DNA from: Symbiodinium natans | Taxonomy: Eukaryota > Sar > Dinophyceae > Suessiales > Symbiodiniaceae | Length of the DNA stretch: 64,000 nucleotides | NCBI GenBank assembly: GCA_905221605.1 | Contig: CAJNDS010002824.1 | Coordinates: 182,501 to 246,500, forward strand | Direction: 5' to 3' | In this document: positions 39,299-48,326 of the stretch, in pieces | Numbering within the stretch: the first letter of the stretch is position 1 | Layout of the letters: the number at the start of each line of letters is the position of its first letter | Notes under the pieces: model-generated | What the model saw: only the letters and a program-made list of their open reading frames with translations | Databases searched by the model: none | Told to the model about the DNA's origin: nothing | Program-made: the position numbers and the translations under genes

Positions 39299-39529
39299 CT
39301 GGGAGATTTCGAAAAGAGGGTGGGGGTAGAAGGGGGGGGGGGTAGAAGGGGGGGGGGGGGAGGGGGGCCCTAAACCCTAAACCCCTAAACCCTAACCCTA
39401 AACGCTAAGGGGTGCAAGGGTTGGAAAAGGGGGGTCTGGGGGGGGGGGGGGATTGTGGAGGGTGGGCCTCCGAAGATGTCAAGTCTTTGCGGGGCTTGGG
39501 GTTCCGAGGCTTTCGGGTGCAGGGGAGAG

Positions 39530-39720
39530 GGTTTAGGGTTTAGGGTTTAGGGTTTAGGGTTTAGGGTTTAGGGTTTAGGGTTTAGGGTTTAGGGTTTAGG
39601 GTTTAGGGTTTAGGCTTTAGGCTTTAGGCTTTAGGCTTTAGGCTTTAGGCTTTAGGCTTTAGGGTTTAGGGTTTAGGGTTTAGGGTTTAGGGTTAGGGTT
39701 TAGGGTTTAGGGTTTAGGGA
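39530..39720. repeat. (TTTAGGG)n with CTTTAGG block
   Basis: About 26 units, seven of them CTTTAGG in one block. Lies within the long intron between RING exons 1 and 2. Confidence 0.97.
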
Positions 39721-39775
39721 CGTTGGGTTTTGGGGCTGTTTTGGGTGGTTTCCGGCTACAGTAGGTGGGTGGGTA

Positions 39776-39882
39776 GAGGACAAAGTCAAAGGGGTCCAAA
39801 CAACAAGAACAAATGGATACCGAGGGGACATCTCGGGAGAAGAATCAAGGAGCGTGGGCGAAGAGGCGAAAGGGCACCCCAA
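39776..39882 (+). CDS. exon-like island inside the RING gene intron
   Basis: Three plus frames are partly open; the best reads EDKVKGVQTTRTNGYRGDIS then GEESRSVGEEAKGHP. Opposite strand to the RING gene. Confidence 0.35.
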
Positions 39883-39956
39883 ACCCTAAACCCTAAACCC
39901 CTAAACCCCTAAACCCTAAACCCGAAACCCCTAAAGCCCTAAACCCTCAACCCTAA

Positions 39957-40021
39957 GCCATGAACCTGTCGAAGCAGCAGCTGACGCCCCAGCGTGGACA
40001 CAAACGCACCCGAACGCTCCA
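39957..40021. CDS. exon-like island, strand undecided
   Basis: Plus: MNLSKQQLTPQRGHKRTRTL to CATG|GTTTTGG. Minus: TMERSGAFVSTLGRQLLLRQ to GACAG|GTTCATGG. Confidence 0.45.
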
Positions 40022-40043
40022 TGGTTTTGGGGTGTCCATCAGG

Positions 40044-40125
40044 GTTTGGGGTTTAGGGTTTAGGGTTTAGGGTTTAGGGTTTAGGGTTTAGGGTTTAGGG
40101 TTTAGGGTTTAGGGTTTAGGGTTTA
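40044..40125. repeat. (TTTAGGG)n array
   Basis: About 11 perfect units, in the same intron. Confidence 0.97.
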
Positions 40126-40214
40126 GGGGTAAGAAGCCACCTTGAAGCCTGTACCCGAAGCATCGTAGGAAGTCCCGATGTTGCCGGACACCCCCAGGGA
40201 TCCAGGTCTGGCGC

Positions 40215-40270
40215 GTGTCGGCAAAAGCCTCCGCGCAAATGGCACAGTCTTCATCTGCCAGCGTGGGGTC
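40215..40270 (-). CDS. RING-H2 finger gene, exon 1 of the RING
   Basis: From GAACGAG|GAC the minus strand reads DPTLADEDCAICAEAFADT. C-A-I-C is the first Cys pair. With a GC donor at CGACAC|GCGCC the phase fits the 39298 acceptor, giving C-x2-C-x16-C-x-H-x2-H-x2-C and the last C-x2-C: a complete C3H2C3 RING spread over three exons and about 2 kb. Introns hold telomere-type arrays. Confidence 0.75.
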
Positions 40271-40354
40271 CTCGTTCAGGGGTGTAGGGTTTAGGGGTTT
40301 AGGGTGCAGCGCCTTAAGAGTTTAGGGTTTCGGGACTTAGGGGTTTAGGGCTTA

Positions 40355-40515
40355 GGGTTGCTTGGCTACCAGAACATGAACCTAGCAACAAGGAGCCCTG
40401 TGTTTTTCCTTTGGAGTGGTAAATCTTGAGGGAGATTCGAAGGTGCGTGGGGATAGAGGTTGGGGAACCCTTGTTTTTTCGAACGTCCGTAAACCAAACC
40501 CAGGGTTTCGCCTCA
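40355..40515 (-). CDS. possible upstream exon of the RING gene
   Basis: Minus strand reads VWFTDVRKNKGSPTSIPTHL then RISLKIYHSKGKTQGSLLLG and SCSGSQATL. Natural composition, same strand; borders not resolved. Confidence 0.45.
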
Positions 40516-40539
40516 CAACCCCAAACCCTAAACCCTGTG

Positions 40540-40542
<3 letters not shown>

Positions 40543-40580
<38 letters not shown>

Positions 40581-40660
40581 TTATTTATTTATATTTATTT
40601 ATTTATATTTATATTTATATTGATAATATTGACAATATTGATTATAAAATTATGGATTTT
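40543..40660. repeat. (TA)n and TTTA-rich tract
   Basis: About 13 TA units, then TTTATTTA and TATTTATATT repeats. Confidence 0.95.
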
Positions 40661-40718
40661 TTTCTCATAATTTATTGTTAGAGATAGAAATATTGTTTGC
40701 CATGGTACACTCCCTAAC

Positions 40719-40810
40719 TTGGGATGTTCTCCTTTATACTAACCGCTCCTGAATAGGGATTATGGTGCCCCCTAGCATAATCCCTATTAAGGACTGGGGG
40801 AGCATCCCAA
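40719..40810. mobile_element. family A element, right arm shortened
   Basis: TTGGGATGTTCTCCTTTATA .. CTATTAAGGACTGGGGGAGC then ATCCCAA; TAGTATAA is deleted from the right arm. Confidence 0.9.
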
Positions 40811-40867
40811 CCCCTAACTGTAGCCCAGAAAAGCCCCCAAAAAAGACCTGGCAAGCCTCTCATTAAA

Positions 40868-41003
40868 GGGTCCTTAAGGGAGGGGGGTTCATGGGGGGTT
40901 GGTACTAGAGAACCTTAGGGAAGCTTACGGAGCCTTAGGGAGTAGTGGGCAGTGTTAGGGAACGGGTTACATACCCCCTTGAATCCCCACCCTTGAGAAC
41001 CCT
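40868..41003. mobile_element. family G element, copy 2
   Basis: GGGTCCTTAAGGGAGGGGGG .. GAACCTTAGGGAAGCTTACG .. GGGTTACATACCCCCTT .. CCTTGAGAACCC. Confidence 0.85.
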
Positions 41004-41184
41004 ATAATCTCACAATGGCTCCAGACCCATGACAAACAACGGACCTGGCAACCCCAAAAGCAGCCCTAAACTAACCCGGAACCCTAAACCCTAAAGACCC
41101 AAAAGAAACAAAACGCTAAACAAAAAAACGCCCAACAAATGAAATCCTAACCCCCCCCCACCCCTCCGGCAAAAAAAAGATAAA

Positions 41185-41292
41185 ACAAAACGAAGCCCCT
41201 GAACTCCAAATTCCCGCGCTTAGCTTCGCTGGCAACCACGTTCTCCGCGGCTTGCAGTGCTGCCTCCGACCAGGGCTTATGAGCTGTCTTTC
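41185..41292 (-). CDS. internal exon, unknown gene
   Basis: Minus strand reads KTAHKPWSEAALQAAENVVA then SEAKRGNLEFRGFVLFYLFF. Amphipathic helix-like first part. Abuts the family F element on its 5' side. Confidence 0.55.
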
Positions 41293-41295
41293 GGG

Positions 41296-41398
41296 TCGGA
41301 AGAAGTACTCATAGTATTCTCTTCTGGCCCCTATATGAGTACACGATGAAAATAGCCCCCAAAACCTTATTCTAATCATTAAGGCCCCCATATTGGGG
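41296..41398. mobile_element. family F element
   Basis: ACTCATAGTATTCTCTTCTG .. AAATAGCCCCCAAAACCTTA .. CATTAAGGCCCCCATATTGG. Confidence 0.7.
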
Positions 41399-41598
41399 CG
41401 TTTTGGGTTCAGGGGTTTTAGGGTTTGTGGCTTGTAGGGTTTAGGGCTTCTAGCTTTTAGGGTTTAATGTGTTTAGGGTTGAGGGTTTTTTTTGGCTTAG
41501 GCTTTTGAGGATTTAGCTTTGGGGCGTTCAAGGTTTTAGGGGTTTAAGGGTTTTGGTTTCTTGGCATTTAGGGATTAGGACTTTTAGCCTTTTAAGGT

Positions 41599-41955
41599 TT
41601 AGGGCTTTAGGGCTTTTACGATTCTTGCTTTGGCGTACTTGACCATCACGCCCTCGCACAAAATTGGTTCACACGCTTGCAAAACTAGATCTGGGCAGGC
41701 TGAGGCAAGCCGATCCTGTCGACTCATCCACTTCCAGACACGCTGGCTAGTGTCGCAGTTCAATGAGCTTTGGGTGACGACAAGTGTGCTGGTGCACCAG
41801 TCTTCCCCGGCACCACAGACTGTTTCGAAGAGCTCACCCACGCAAATCTTGAATTTGTCAACCACAACTTGAGGACAGCTCTTGCCTTGGGGCCATCCAA
41901 TATAAACGAGCATCCCAGCTATGAACCAAGCGAATCGGTTTTGAGTGCTTAGGGA
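41599..41955 (-). CDS. cysteine-rich exon with N-terminal hydrophobic stretch
   Basis: Open for about 115 codons from CCTAAG|C: NRFAWFIAGMLVYIGWPQGK .. CPQVVVDKFKICVGELFETV .. GAGEDWCTSTLVVTQSSLNC .. ACPDLVLQACEPILCEGVMV. Nine or more cysteines, suggesting an extracellular or disulfide-rich domain after a membrane anchor. A donor could be GATG|GTCAAG. Family not recognised. Confidence 0.7.
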   Translation of the reverse strand, partial: SLSTQNRFAWFIAGMLVYIGWPQGKSCPQVVVDKFKICVGELFETVCGAGEDWCTSTLVVTQSSLNCDTSQRVWKWMSRQDRLASACPDLVLQACEPILCEGVMVKYAKARIVKALKP

Positions 41956-42136
41956 TTTCAGGATTTAGGGTTTAGGGTTCTCAGGTTTTAGGGCTTCGGG
42001 CTTAGGGCTTTCAGGGCTTTTAGGGGTAGGACATCGAATGTGTTTTTTAAGGTTGAGGGTTTAGGGTTTAGAGTTTACGGTTTGGTGTTTAAGGGCCTAG
42101 CAGGTACCAGCAGGTGCCTGTCAGGAACTTTATAAG

Positions 42137-42388
42137 GAGGTGCTCTGGGTGCAGGGCCGATGAGTCCCGACGCAGACTTGCATGAACAGGAGAGCTTCAA
42201 TTTAGGGTTTAGGGTTTGCGGGTTTTAGGGTTTAAGGTTTAGGGTTTAGGGTTTAGGGTTTAGGGTTTAGGGTTTCCGGGTTTTGGGGTTTAGGGTTTAG
42301 GGAGCACCCCTACAGCGCGCCCTTCGGTGGCCTAAACCACTCTCAGACTTGGCTTCGGGATAGAAAATACTCAACAGGAACTCGCTAA
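42137..42388 (+). CDS. two-exon gene 3' end with a telomere-repeat intron
   Basis: Exon a (42137-42206), after TTTATAAG: GALGAGPMSPDADLHEQESF then NL, ending TTAGG|GTTTAG. Exon b (42301-42388), after TTTAG|G: EHPYSAPFGGLNHSQTWLRD then RKYSTGTR and TAA. The two-base remainder of exon a and the one base opening exon b join to a glycine codon. The 94-nt intron between is only TTTAGGG-type repeat. A second plus frame over exon a (ELYKEVLWVQ) could be an upstream piece. Confidence 0.75.
42207..42300 (+). other. intron made of telomere-type repeat
   Basis: Starts GTTTAGGGTTTGCGGG and ends GGGTTTAGGGTTTAG; about 13 units with minor variants. No branch point or pyrimidine tract outside the repeat text. 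Confidence 0.65.
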
Positions 42389-42418
42389 ACCCTACACCCT
42401 AAACCCTAAACCCTAAAA

Positions 42419-43085
42419 CCCTAAACCTTCTCCAACTTAAGCTAGCCCCTCTTCTTTTTGCGCTTGGGCCCCTGGGGCTGGCTCTGAGTTCCGACGCCCT
42501 CCCCAGTTGTGAAAGGGGTTTAGGGTTTAGGGCTTTCTCCAACTGCATCTCCGCTTCTTTGCTCTGGACAGCTCTCGACGGAGGTAGCTGAGCCTTCAAG
42601 GAGAGCAACAAAGCCCTAAACCCGAAACCCTAAACCCTAAACCCGAAACCCTAAACCCTAAACCCGAAACCCTAAACCCTAAACCCGAAACCTCTCAGCG
42701 GAGATGCTGGCATCCATGCCACGGACCTTTTCGGTCAACTCGCGGTCGAATCCACCCCGCAAGAACTGCTTGTAAGCTTTCTCATATGCTGTAGGCCCAG
42801 GGGCCTTCTGGAAGGCTTGCCCAAAGCGATTCCAAAGGCAAACCATGTCATATCCAAGATCCGGGTTTAGGGTTTAGGGTCTAGGTTTAGGGTTGTGAGT
42901 TTGGGTTTTGGGTCTTGCCCCCAGGAAGCAGCACTGCCTTCCTTCATTTTCATGAGGAAGGTGGCAATCTCCCTTTGCAGGAACATGAAGTTTTTGCAAG
43001 AGACGACTTCAGCAGCCTCCCCCGCCTCCTCCTCCACAAACCCCCCGCACCACCTCTCCATAGCCTTCTAGGGTTGAAGGCTGTC
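42419..43085 (-). CDS. cluster of minus-strand exons of one probable gene
   Basis: Islands in order: MERWCGGFVEEEAGEAAEVV .. FLQREIATFLMKMKEGSAAS (42905-43058); MVCLWNRFGQAFQKAPGPTA .. YEKAYKQFLRGGFDRELTEK .. GMDASISAE (42693-42850); LLSLKAQLPPSRAVQSKEAE then MQLEK (42537-42608); GEGVGTQSQPQGPKRKKKRG and TAG (42447-42507), a nuclear-signal-like basic end. Spacers are repeats. Joining is not fully resolved by phase. Coiled-coil-like and basic; function unknown. Confidence 0.5.
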
Positions 43086-43162
43086 CATCTCATCTCATTG
43101 TAGGATTAGGATTCAAGGTTTGTTAGTTTTTGGTGAAGGCGTTGCCCATCTCTTTACAGGGC

Positions 43163-43240
43163 TGGAAGTGTCCTAGCCTAGATCTCGGTGCCTACTACAC
43201 AGTGCCTGCCCCCTCGGACGAGCATCACCCCGAAACCCTA
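43163..43240 (+). CDS. exon with a strong acceptor
   Basis: CCATCTCTTTACAG|GGC, then GWKCPSLDLGAYYTVPAPSD and EHHPETLSHK. Ends in CCCTAAG text. Confidence 0.65.
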
Positions 43241-43363
43241 AGCCATAAACCTCTACACCCCCAACCCAAGCAGGCCTGAAACCACAACTCGAAGTCCGGT
43301 GCCGGGTTTTTCGTGTGAGGGGTTAAGGTTTAATTAGGGTTCGGAGGTGTTTTCGGTCTCTAG

Positions 43364-43480
43364 CAAGCCCCCCAAGAAGGTTTCTGGGGCCTTTGCAACG
43401 TAAAGGTGGAGTTCTACATTCCTACAGGCTCTCCACTGAATCCTAGGGAAGGCTGTGGGGTCCCACCTCAGACTCATAGG
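43364..43480 (+). CDS. 39-codon internal exon
   Basis: GGTCTCTAG|CAA and CATAGG|GTTTAGGG bound exactly 117 nt, phase 0/0. Reads QAPQEGFWGLCNVKVEFYIP then TGSPLNPREGCGVPPQTHR. The donor is the first unit of the array that follows. Function unknown. Confidence 0.75.
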
Positions 43481-43722
43481 GTTTAGGGTTTAGGTTTGAG
43501 GGTTTAAGGTTTAGGGTTTAGGGCGTAGGGTTTAGGGTTTAGGGCTTAGGGTTTAGGGTTTAGGGTTTAGGGTTTAGAGTTTAGGGATTAGGGCTTAGGG
43601 CTTAGGGCTTAGGGCTTAGTGCTTAGGGCGTAGGGCTTAGGGCTTAGGGCTTAGGGCTTAGGGCTTAGGGCTTAGGGCTTAGGGCTTAGGGCTTAGGGCT
43701 TAGGGTTTAGGGTTTAGGGTTT
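43481..43722. repeat. TTTAGGG and CTTAGGG array, probable intron
   Basis: About 33 units, the second half mostly CTTAGGG. It starts at the GT donor of the preceding exon and ends TTTAG|GGCGCGAACC; the next open frame (REPPTQPLKTEPEPLNKTLW) is proline-rich. Confidence 0.8.
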
Positions 43723-43994
43723 AGGGCGCGAACCTCCAACGCAACCGCTGAAAACTGAACCCGAACCCCTAAATAAAACTCTCTGGACTCTGAACCCCAG
43801 ATCTGAAAGCCCTGAACCGCTCGACAACCTGAACTTCAAACCCCGAACCCCTCAAACTGCCTGAACACCCCGAAGAATGCTTCAGGCAACCTTAAACCCT
43901 AAAGCCCTCAACCCTAAACCCTAACCCCTAAAACCCTCAACCCTAAACCCGAAACCCTAAACCCGAAACCCTAAACACTAAACCCTAAACCCTA

Positions 43995-44097
43995 GACCCT
44001 ACAACCCTGCAACCGCTCCGGAGCGGCCTCACGCTCCGCCACATGAACGGCCCGGCGACGCACGAAGCGCCGCTTCTTGTGCCGCGTGTCCACCTCC
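43995..44097. CDS. exon-like island, strand undecided
   Basis: Minus: VEVDTRHKKRRFVRRRAVHV then AEREAAPERLQ to GCAGG|GTTGTAGG. Plus: LQPLRSGLTLRHMNGPATHE. Minus preferred. Confidence 0.45.
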
Positions 44098-44144
44098 ACT
44101 TGGAGGTTCATGGCACTTACTGACCAATTATAACTGTACTTATA
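44098..44144. mobile_element. family B left half
   Basis: ACTTGGAGGTTCATGGCACT .. CCAATTATAACTGTACTTAT, cut by TTTAGGG text. Confidence 0.85.
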
Positions 44145-44299
44145 GGGTTTAGGGTGTAGGGCTTCGGGTTTAAGGTTAGGGTTTAGGGCTTTAGGGTTAT
44201 GAGTTCAGGGTTTAGGGTTTAGGGTGTAGGGTTTAGGGCTTAGAGTTTAGGGATTAAGGCGGTTTAGGGTTCGGGGTTTAGAGGGCCACCCTACACGCG

Positions 44300-44403
44300 A
44301 AACCCTGCGCATACGAGCAATGAGTCTCTCCGCCCGGATAAATGGTTTGAGGCTACAATTCCCCACTTTGGGGAAGTAGCTCCACCGTTGTGACCGGTCT
44401 AGG
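44300..44403 (-). CDS. internal exon, unknown gene
   Basis: From GCCTAG|A: GHNGGATSPKWGIVASNHLS then GRRDSLLVCAG. The plus strand also has MSLSARINGLRLQFPTLGK and a stop. Confidence 0.5.
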
Positions 44404-44537
44404 CAAACAAGTCACTTGAACCCTAAACCCTAAGGCAAAAGTCGGAGCAGCCTCTGTATGAAGAGTTGGGGTTTAGGGCTCAGGGCTTAGGGGTTAGGTT
44501 TTGGGTTGTTGGCGTGGAATAGGGTTTGGGTCACACA

Positions 44538-44622
44538 AAGTGTTGAGCGAAAGCTTTGAGCGAAACATTTTGAACGAAAGTTTTGGGAGAAAGTTTCGGG
44601 CGAAAGCTTCGGGCGAAAATTT
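44538..44622. repeat. GAAAGCTTTGGGC-type tandem repeat
   Basis: About six degenerate 13-14 bp units of the form GCGAAAGTTTTGG. Confidence 0.75.
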
Positions 44623-44789
44623 TGCTTTAGAACTTATCATTATTTTTTTTTGGGAGTTGTAGGTGTTGGGGGAGGGGCTGCGGGGGTCTGGGGGGAGAAT
44701 TGGATGGAAAGGGGAAGGGGGGGGAAGGTATCGGGAAACATATTGAATGAACTGTTCAAATTTGACCTCCCAATCCATATATAGTCTAT

Positions 44790-45910
44790 TTTTTCAACGA
44801 TTCTGGAAATGTTTGAACACCTCAGACTTTCCTATATATTTGACTGGAAATATATTGTACCTAGAATCACTTGAAAACCAAAAATCTCAACTTGAATGCA
44901 AATTTCGTGAATATAATATCAAATTTATGATAATATGTCGAGAATATTCGTTGAATTCGATGGAATTCATCTGACATCCTTATACAAAACAGAATTTGCA
45001 ATGGTTTTGGAAATAACTGACTACCAAATTTATGAAACATTATGCGACTATCATTCATTTGAAACCCTCACATACTTTTGTTTTCGCAATGAGAATTTGC
45101 TATGTCTTTGATTGGAAACATGAGATTTTCATTTTCTTCTCAGACATTTCAAAATCGATATGAATTTTCTATGATTCTGGAAATCTTTCGATGCCTGAGA
45201 AGGGAATCGAAGAATGCTTGAGATTCCCAAAATAATTCAATATTCGAAACCAACAAAAGCACATATATGAAATATTCGAAAAAATTGGCTTCAAGGAAAC
45301 TTATTGAAAATCTGTATAATTTTAAAACGTATCGTGATTCTCGCTGTCTTTGAACACTTCAATATTTCCCGCATATTTGGCTGGAAACATTGGAATGTCA
45401 GATATATCTGAGGCTTTCAAAATTTTCTAGAATCATTTGAAAACCAAGAACATCGAATTTTTGAAATTGGACAGAAATTTTCTAGGGCCCCTACATAATT
45501 CATATTCTGGCGCATAAAATATTGAAAACCAAGTGGAATTCGCTTGAACTCCGCGCATAAATTTGCTTTTGCAGTGATTCTGGGAACCATTGAATATCTC
45601 AGAAATTTCTTGACTGGAAATATGACTGGCTGTCAATTTAGCAATAATTGAAGCCGATGCTATCAATTGAAGTCCTCGCGTAATTTTTGATTTTGCAATC
45701 ATTCAGAGAATCTTTGAGTATCTCAGAATTTTCGTATACGTTTAATTACTCATATAAAGTTTTCAATTATATTCAGAAAATACTTAAAAACCGGAAAGAT
45801 TAGTTGAAGCCCTCATACAATTTGGCTTTCAACGATTATAGAATCATTGAATGCTGAGAATTTCCTATGTATTTGATTGGAACGATGATGAAGCTTTCAA
45901 GTTTCTTTGG
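44790..45910. repeat. AT-rich degenerate satellite
   Basis: Sharp drop in GC. The anchor GACTGGAAA / GATTGGAAA / GGCTGGAAA recurs at 44842, 45110, 45379, 45612 and 45875, steps of about 268, 269, 233 and 263. Other recurring words: GATTCTGGAAAT, TTGAACACCTCAGA, ATTTGAAAACC, AATTTGCTTTTGCAATGATT. No long frames and no telomere repeats. Confidence 0.75.
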
Positions 45911-46985
45911 AATGATTCGAACACATCGCGAATCTGCAGGCGGGCGCTTGTATATTGTTCTGCCGAAGAAACGTTGAAACTCTGCCTTGCGCAGCAACTC
46001 TGAATAAGACGCGCCATGGAGGTCTTCGTCCTGACCTGAGTTCTGTCCGTCGAGCGGCCGTAGTCGAGGATCTCAGAATAGCACTGCAGGATGTAGTGCG
46101 CTTTGGCGGAATGCATCTTGTTGCCTTCTCCTCTCAGGTCCTCCTCGTCGTCCTGATCGCTTCCTGCATCACACGTGCGGCAGGGCGCCTTAGCTGTCGA
46201 AAGGGAGCGGTCCAAGCCGCAGGCGCATTCTGAGCGCTGGGGCACCAGGAGCGGAACGGGCACAGGTGCGGCCACAGGACACTGCAGATATGCTTCCAGG
46301 ATCCTGAAGCCTGGAAGGCGCGCAGGGATGTCCTGCGCGGCGCGCTCCGTCAGGAAGTCGTTGTGAGCGTGAACGCACGCTGCGTAGGCAGACCGGTCGC
46401 ATGCCATCAGCCAGTCGTAGGCAGCGCGGCAGCGAGGCCGGCGCGAGTGGTGCCCAAGGCACGTCGACACTCTGCAGCTTCCAGGACAAGGCGCTGCGCT
46501 GATCCTTCTGCAAGTACCCCGAGGGATGTCGACGTGGCGTTCCTTGATGTAAGACGAATGGCCGCAGGACGAAGATGTCTGCGCGCTGTACCAATAAGCG
46601 AGGCCGGGGAGGCCGGGGAGGCCTGGAGAAAGGCTTGGAGGCTGCAGCTTTGGATTTGAAACCGACGGCTTATGCGAGCACCGCTGCGTCTAAAGAGAAA
46701 CTCGCCCTCGTCCGAGGATGCTTCTTCCTCCTCCTGCAACGAGACTAAACAAGCGTGATTACAATAGCGGTGTGGAGTGTCCTTGTGCTGCGGGTTCTGG
46801 ATGTGGTTTTTCCGAATCGTGAGGAACGTCACCATTATCCAGAACTTGGTTTCAATGAAGAAATTGCCATGTAAGCTTGGCTTGCTGCTTGAATGAAAGC
46901 CCGACGAAACCAGCGTGGAAGTGGTGGTACTTCTGGCTCCCTCTGGACAGGCTCGGGTTCCGCTTCTGGTTCCGCCTAAGTGAAG
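45900..46985 (-). CDS. multi-exon gene of unknown function
   Basis: The 3' exon is open on the minus strand from about 46690 to a stop at 45865: YIKERHVDIPRGTCRRISAA .. RAAYDWLMACDRSAYAACVH .. FRILEAYLQCPVAAPVPVPL .. DQDDEEDLRGEGNKMHSAKA .. YILQCYSEILDYGRSTDRTQ .. RLQIRDVFESFQRNL. Upstream pieces: EEEEASSDEGEFLFRR after TCTCGTTGCAG (46735), NFFIETKFWIMVTFLTIRKN (46750-46860) and AEPEAEPEPVQREPEVPPLP .. RWFRRAFIQAASQAYM (46865-46978). The acidic and Pro-Glu segments look disordered; the C-terminal 60 residues look helical. 46400-46560 is open in three frames. The last ~35 codons enter the AT-rich satellite. Confidence 0.6.
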
Positions 46986-46995
46986 GGGAGTATCC

Positions 46996-47510
46996 CTAGT
47001 ATCTCCCTATACGTGGCAGCGTTTTGAAAAAACGTGCATGGAAATGGTCTGCTGGCACATGGCTCTTGGAATATTTCTGGTAGAATAGACCGACAAAACC
47101 TAAAGCCCGCAACTGCGAAACCCTACCTACACCCCAAGCCCTGCACACGCAGGCAGGTGCAGGCCGGGCAATCTGGGCTCGGCAGGGGGGGCAGCCTGAA
47201 CGTTCTACGCTTAAATTGAAATAATGATACGACATACTCAAATCCGTCGATGCCATGATCTCCGCTCTGTGTAGTTGCGTTGCTTTAGGGCTTCTGGTCA
47301 AGCACGATCTCCGATCCAATCGAAAACCCTCTGCCACAAAGCCCGAGCGGTCTGAAAATGATATCGACCCTGCAAGGCAAACCATTCGGTCAGCTCTCTC
47401 GCCTGCACGCCTACGTGCGCTGCGACGGATGGTGGCATTGCTCCCCCATCACCCTTTGCCTTGAGAAAAGGTATATATCTGAGGGACCCAGATTCATGGG
47501 CCGTTGTGAG
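46996..47510 (-). CDS. exon pair, unknown gene
   Basis: Block 1 (47298-47500): RYIPFLKAKGDGGAMPPSVA .. HVGVQARELTEWFALQGRYH .. RALWQRVFDWIGDRA, TGA. Block 2 (47160-47260), another frame: MASTDLSMSYHYFNLSVERS then GCPPCRAQIARPAPAC, with a CPPC pair. Few telomere units here. Confidence 0.5.
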
Positions 47511-47622
47511 CAAAGGAGATCTTTAGCATTAGAGACTATCGGGTCTTGCTAGGGCTGGTTTATAGGCGTTTGGTTTCGGGTTTGTAGGTTTAGCTGGGGA
47601 TGTAGAGCTCTCTGGGTTTAAG

Positions 47623-47782
47623 GCCTGACGGCGACACAGGAGCCCAAGTCAATATTGAGGAAACCCCTTGCCATCGTGGCAAACGTTTCATACATACGGC
47701 CCCAAAAACTCCCACTCTTAGCTACACAGGGCCCCCTGCATCATGCAGCAATGTACCTATAGCCTATAGCTCTAAACTCTAG
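47623..47782 (+). CDS. 3' exon, unknown gene
   Basis: From GTTTAAG|G: PDGDTGAQVNIEETPCHRGK then RFIHTAPKTPTLSYTGPPAS and CSNVPIAYSSKL, TAG. A second plus frame is open. A GC donor (CATCGTG|GCAAACG) would end it earlier. Confidence 0.6.
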
Positions 47783-47884
47783 ACTCTCAACTCCGCCCGT
47801 TGAAAATCAAATAGAAAAAACCCTAAACCCTAAGCCCTAAGCCCTAAACCCTAAACCCTAAACCCTAAAACCTAAACCCTAAAG

Positions 47885-47956
47885 TACATACAAGTAGAGG
47901 CAAGGATCCGTAGGGGACCCCAAAGGATGGAGCCTGGCTTCGAGAGATGGTCATAG
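47885..47956 (+). CDS. 3' terminal exon, unknown gene
   Basis: CCTAAAG|TAC, then YIQVEARIRRGPQRMEPGFE and RWS, TAG. The reverse strand (TISRSQAPSFGVPYGSLPLL) is open as well. Confidence 0.45.
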   Translation, partial: YIQVEARIRRGPQRMEPGFERWS

Positions 47957-48107
47957 GTTTCAGGGTCTAGGGTTTAGGGTTTAGGGTTTAGGGTTTGGGG
48001 TTTGGGGTTTAGGGTTTAGGGCTTAGGGCTTAGGGCTGAGGGCTTAGGGTTTAGGGTCACAAAAAAATCCTCCGGCGCGAGCTCCGATACCCCAAAAACG
48101 TTCTATA

Positions 48108-48320
48108 CCGAGTTTCCATTAAGGGTACCCGTTTAGGGGGTCCCGTTAATTAATTGGACTCTATTCCATTTGCGGTACTAATATTGAATTCCCCCATTAT
48201 AGTTATATTATAGTATGTGGGGGTTTCCGAAATTAGGGGTACCTTTTTGGGGTCCTGATTATAAGTAAATCCTGTTGTTTGGGGGTCTCTATTAGGGGTC
48301 CCTGATTTTCGTAAACCCCC
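48108..48320. mobile_element. family C element plus a broken copy
   Basis: Full copy 48219-48320: GGGGGTTTCCGAAATTAGGG .. GGTCCCTGATTTTCGTAAAC then CCCC. Left of it 48108-48150 repeats the left half (GAGTTTCCATTAAGGGTACC then CGTTTAGGGGGTCCCG). Confidence 0.8.
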
Positions 48321-48326
48321 TTATAG

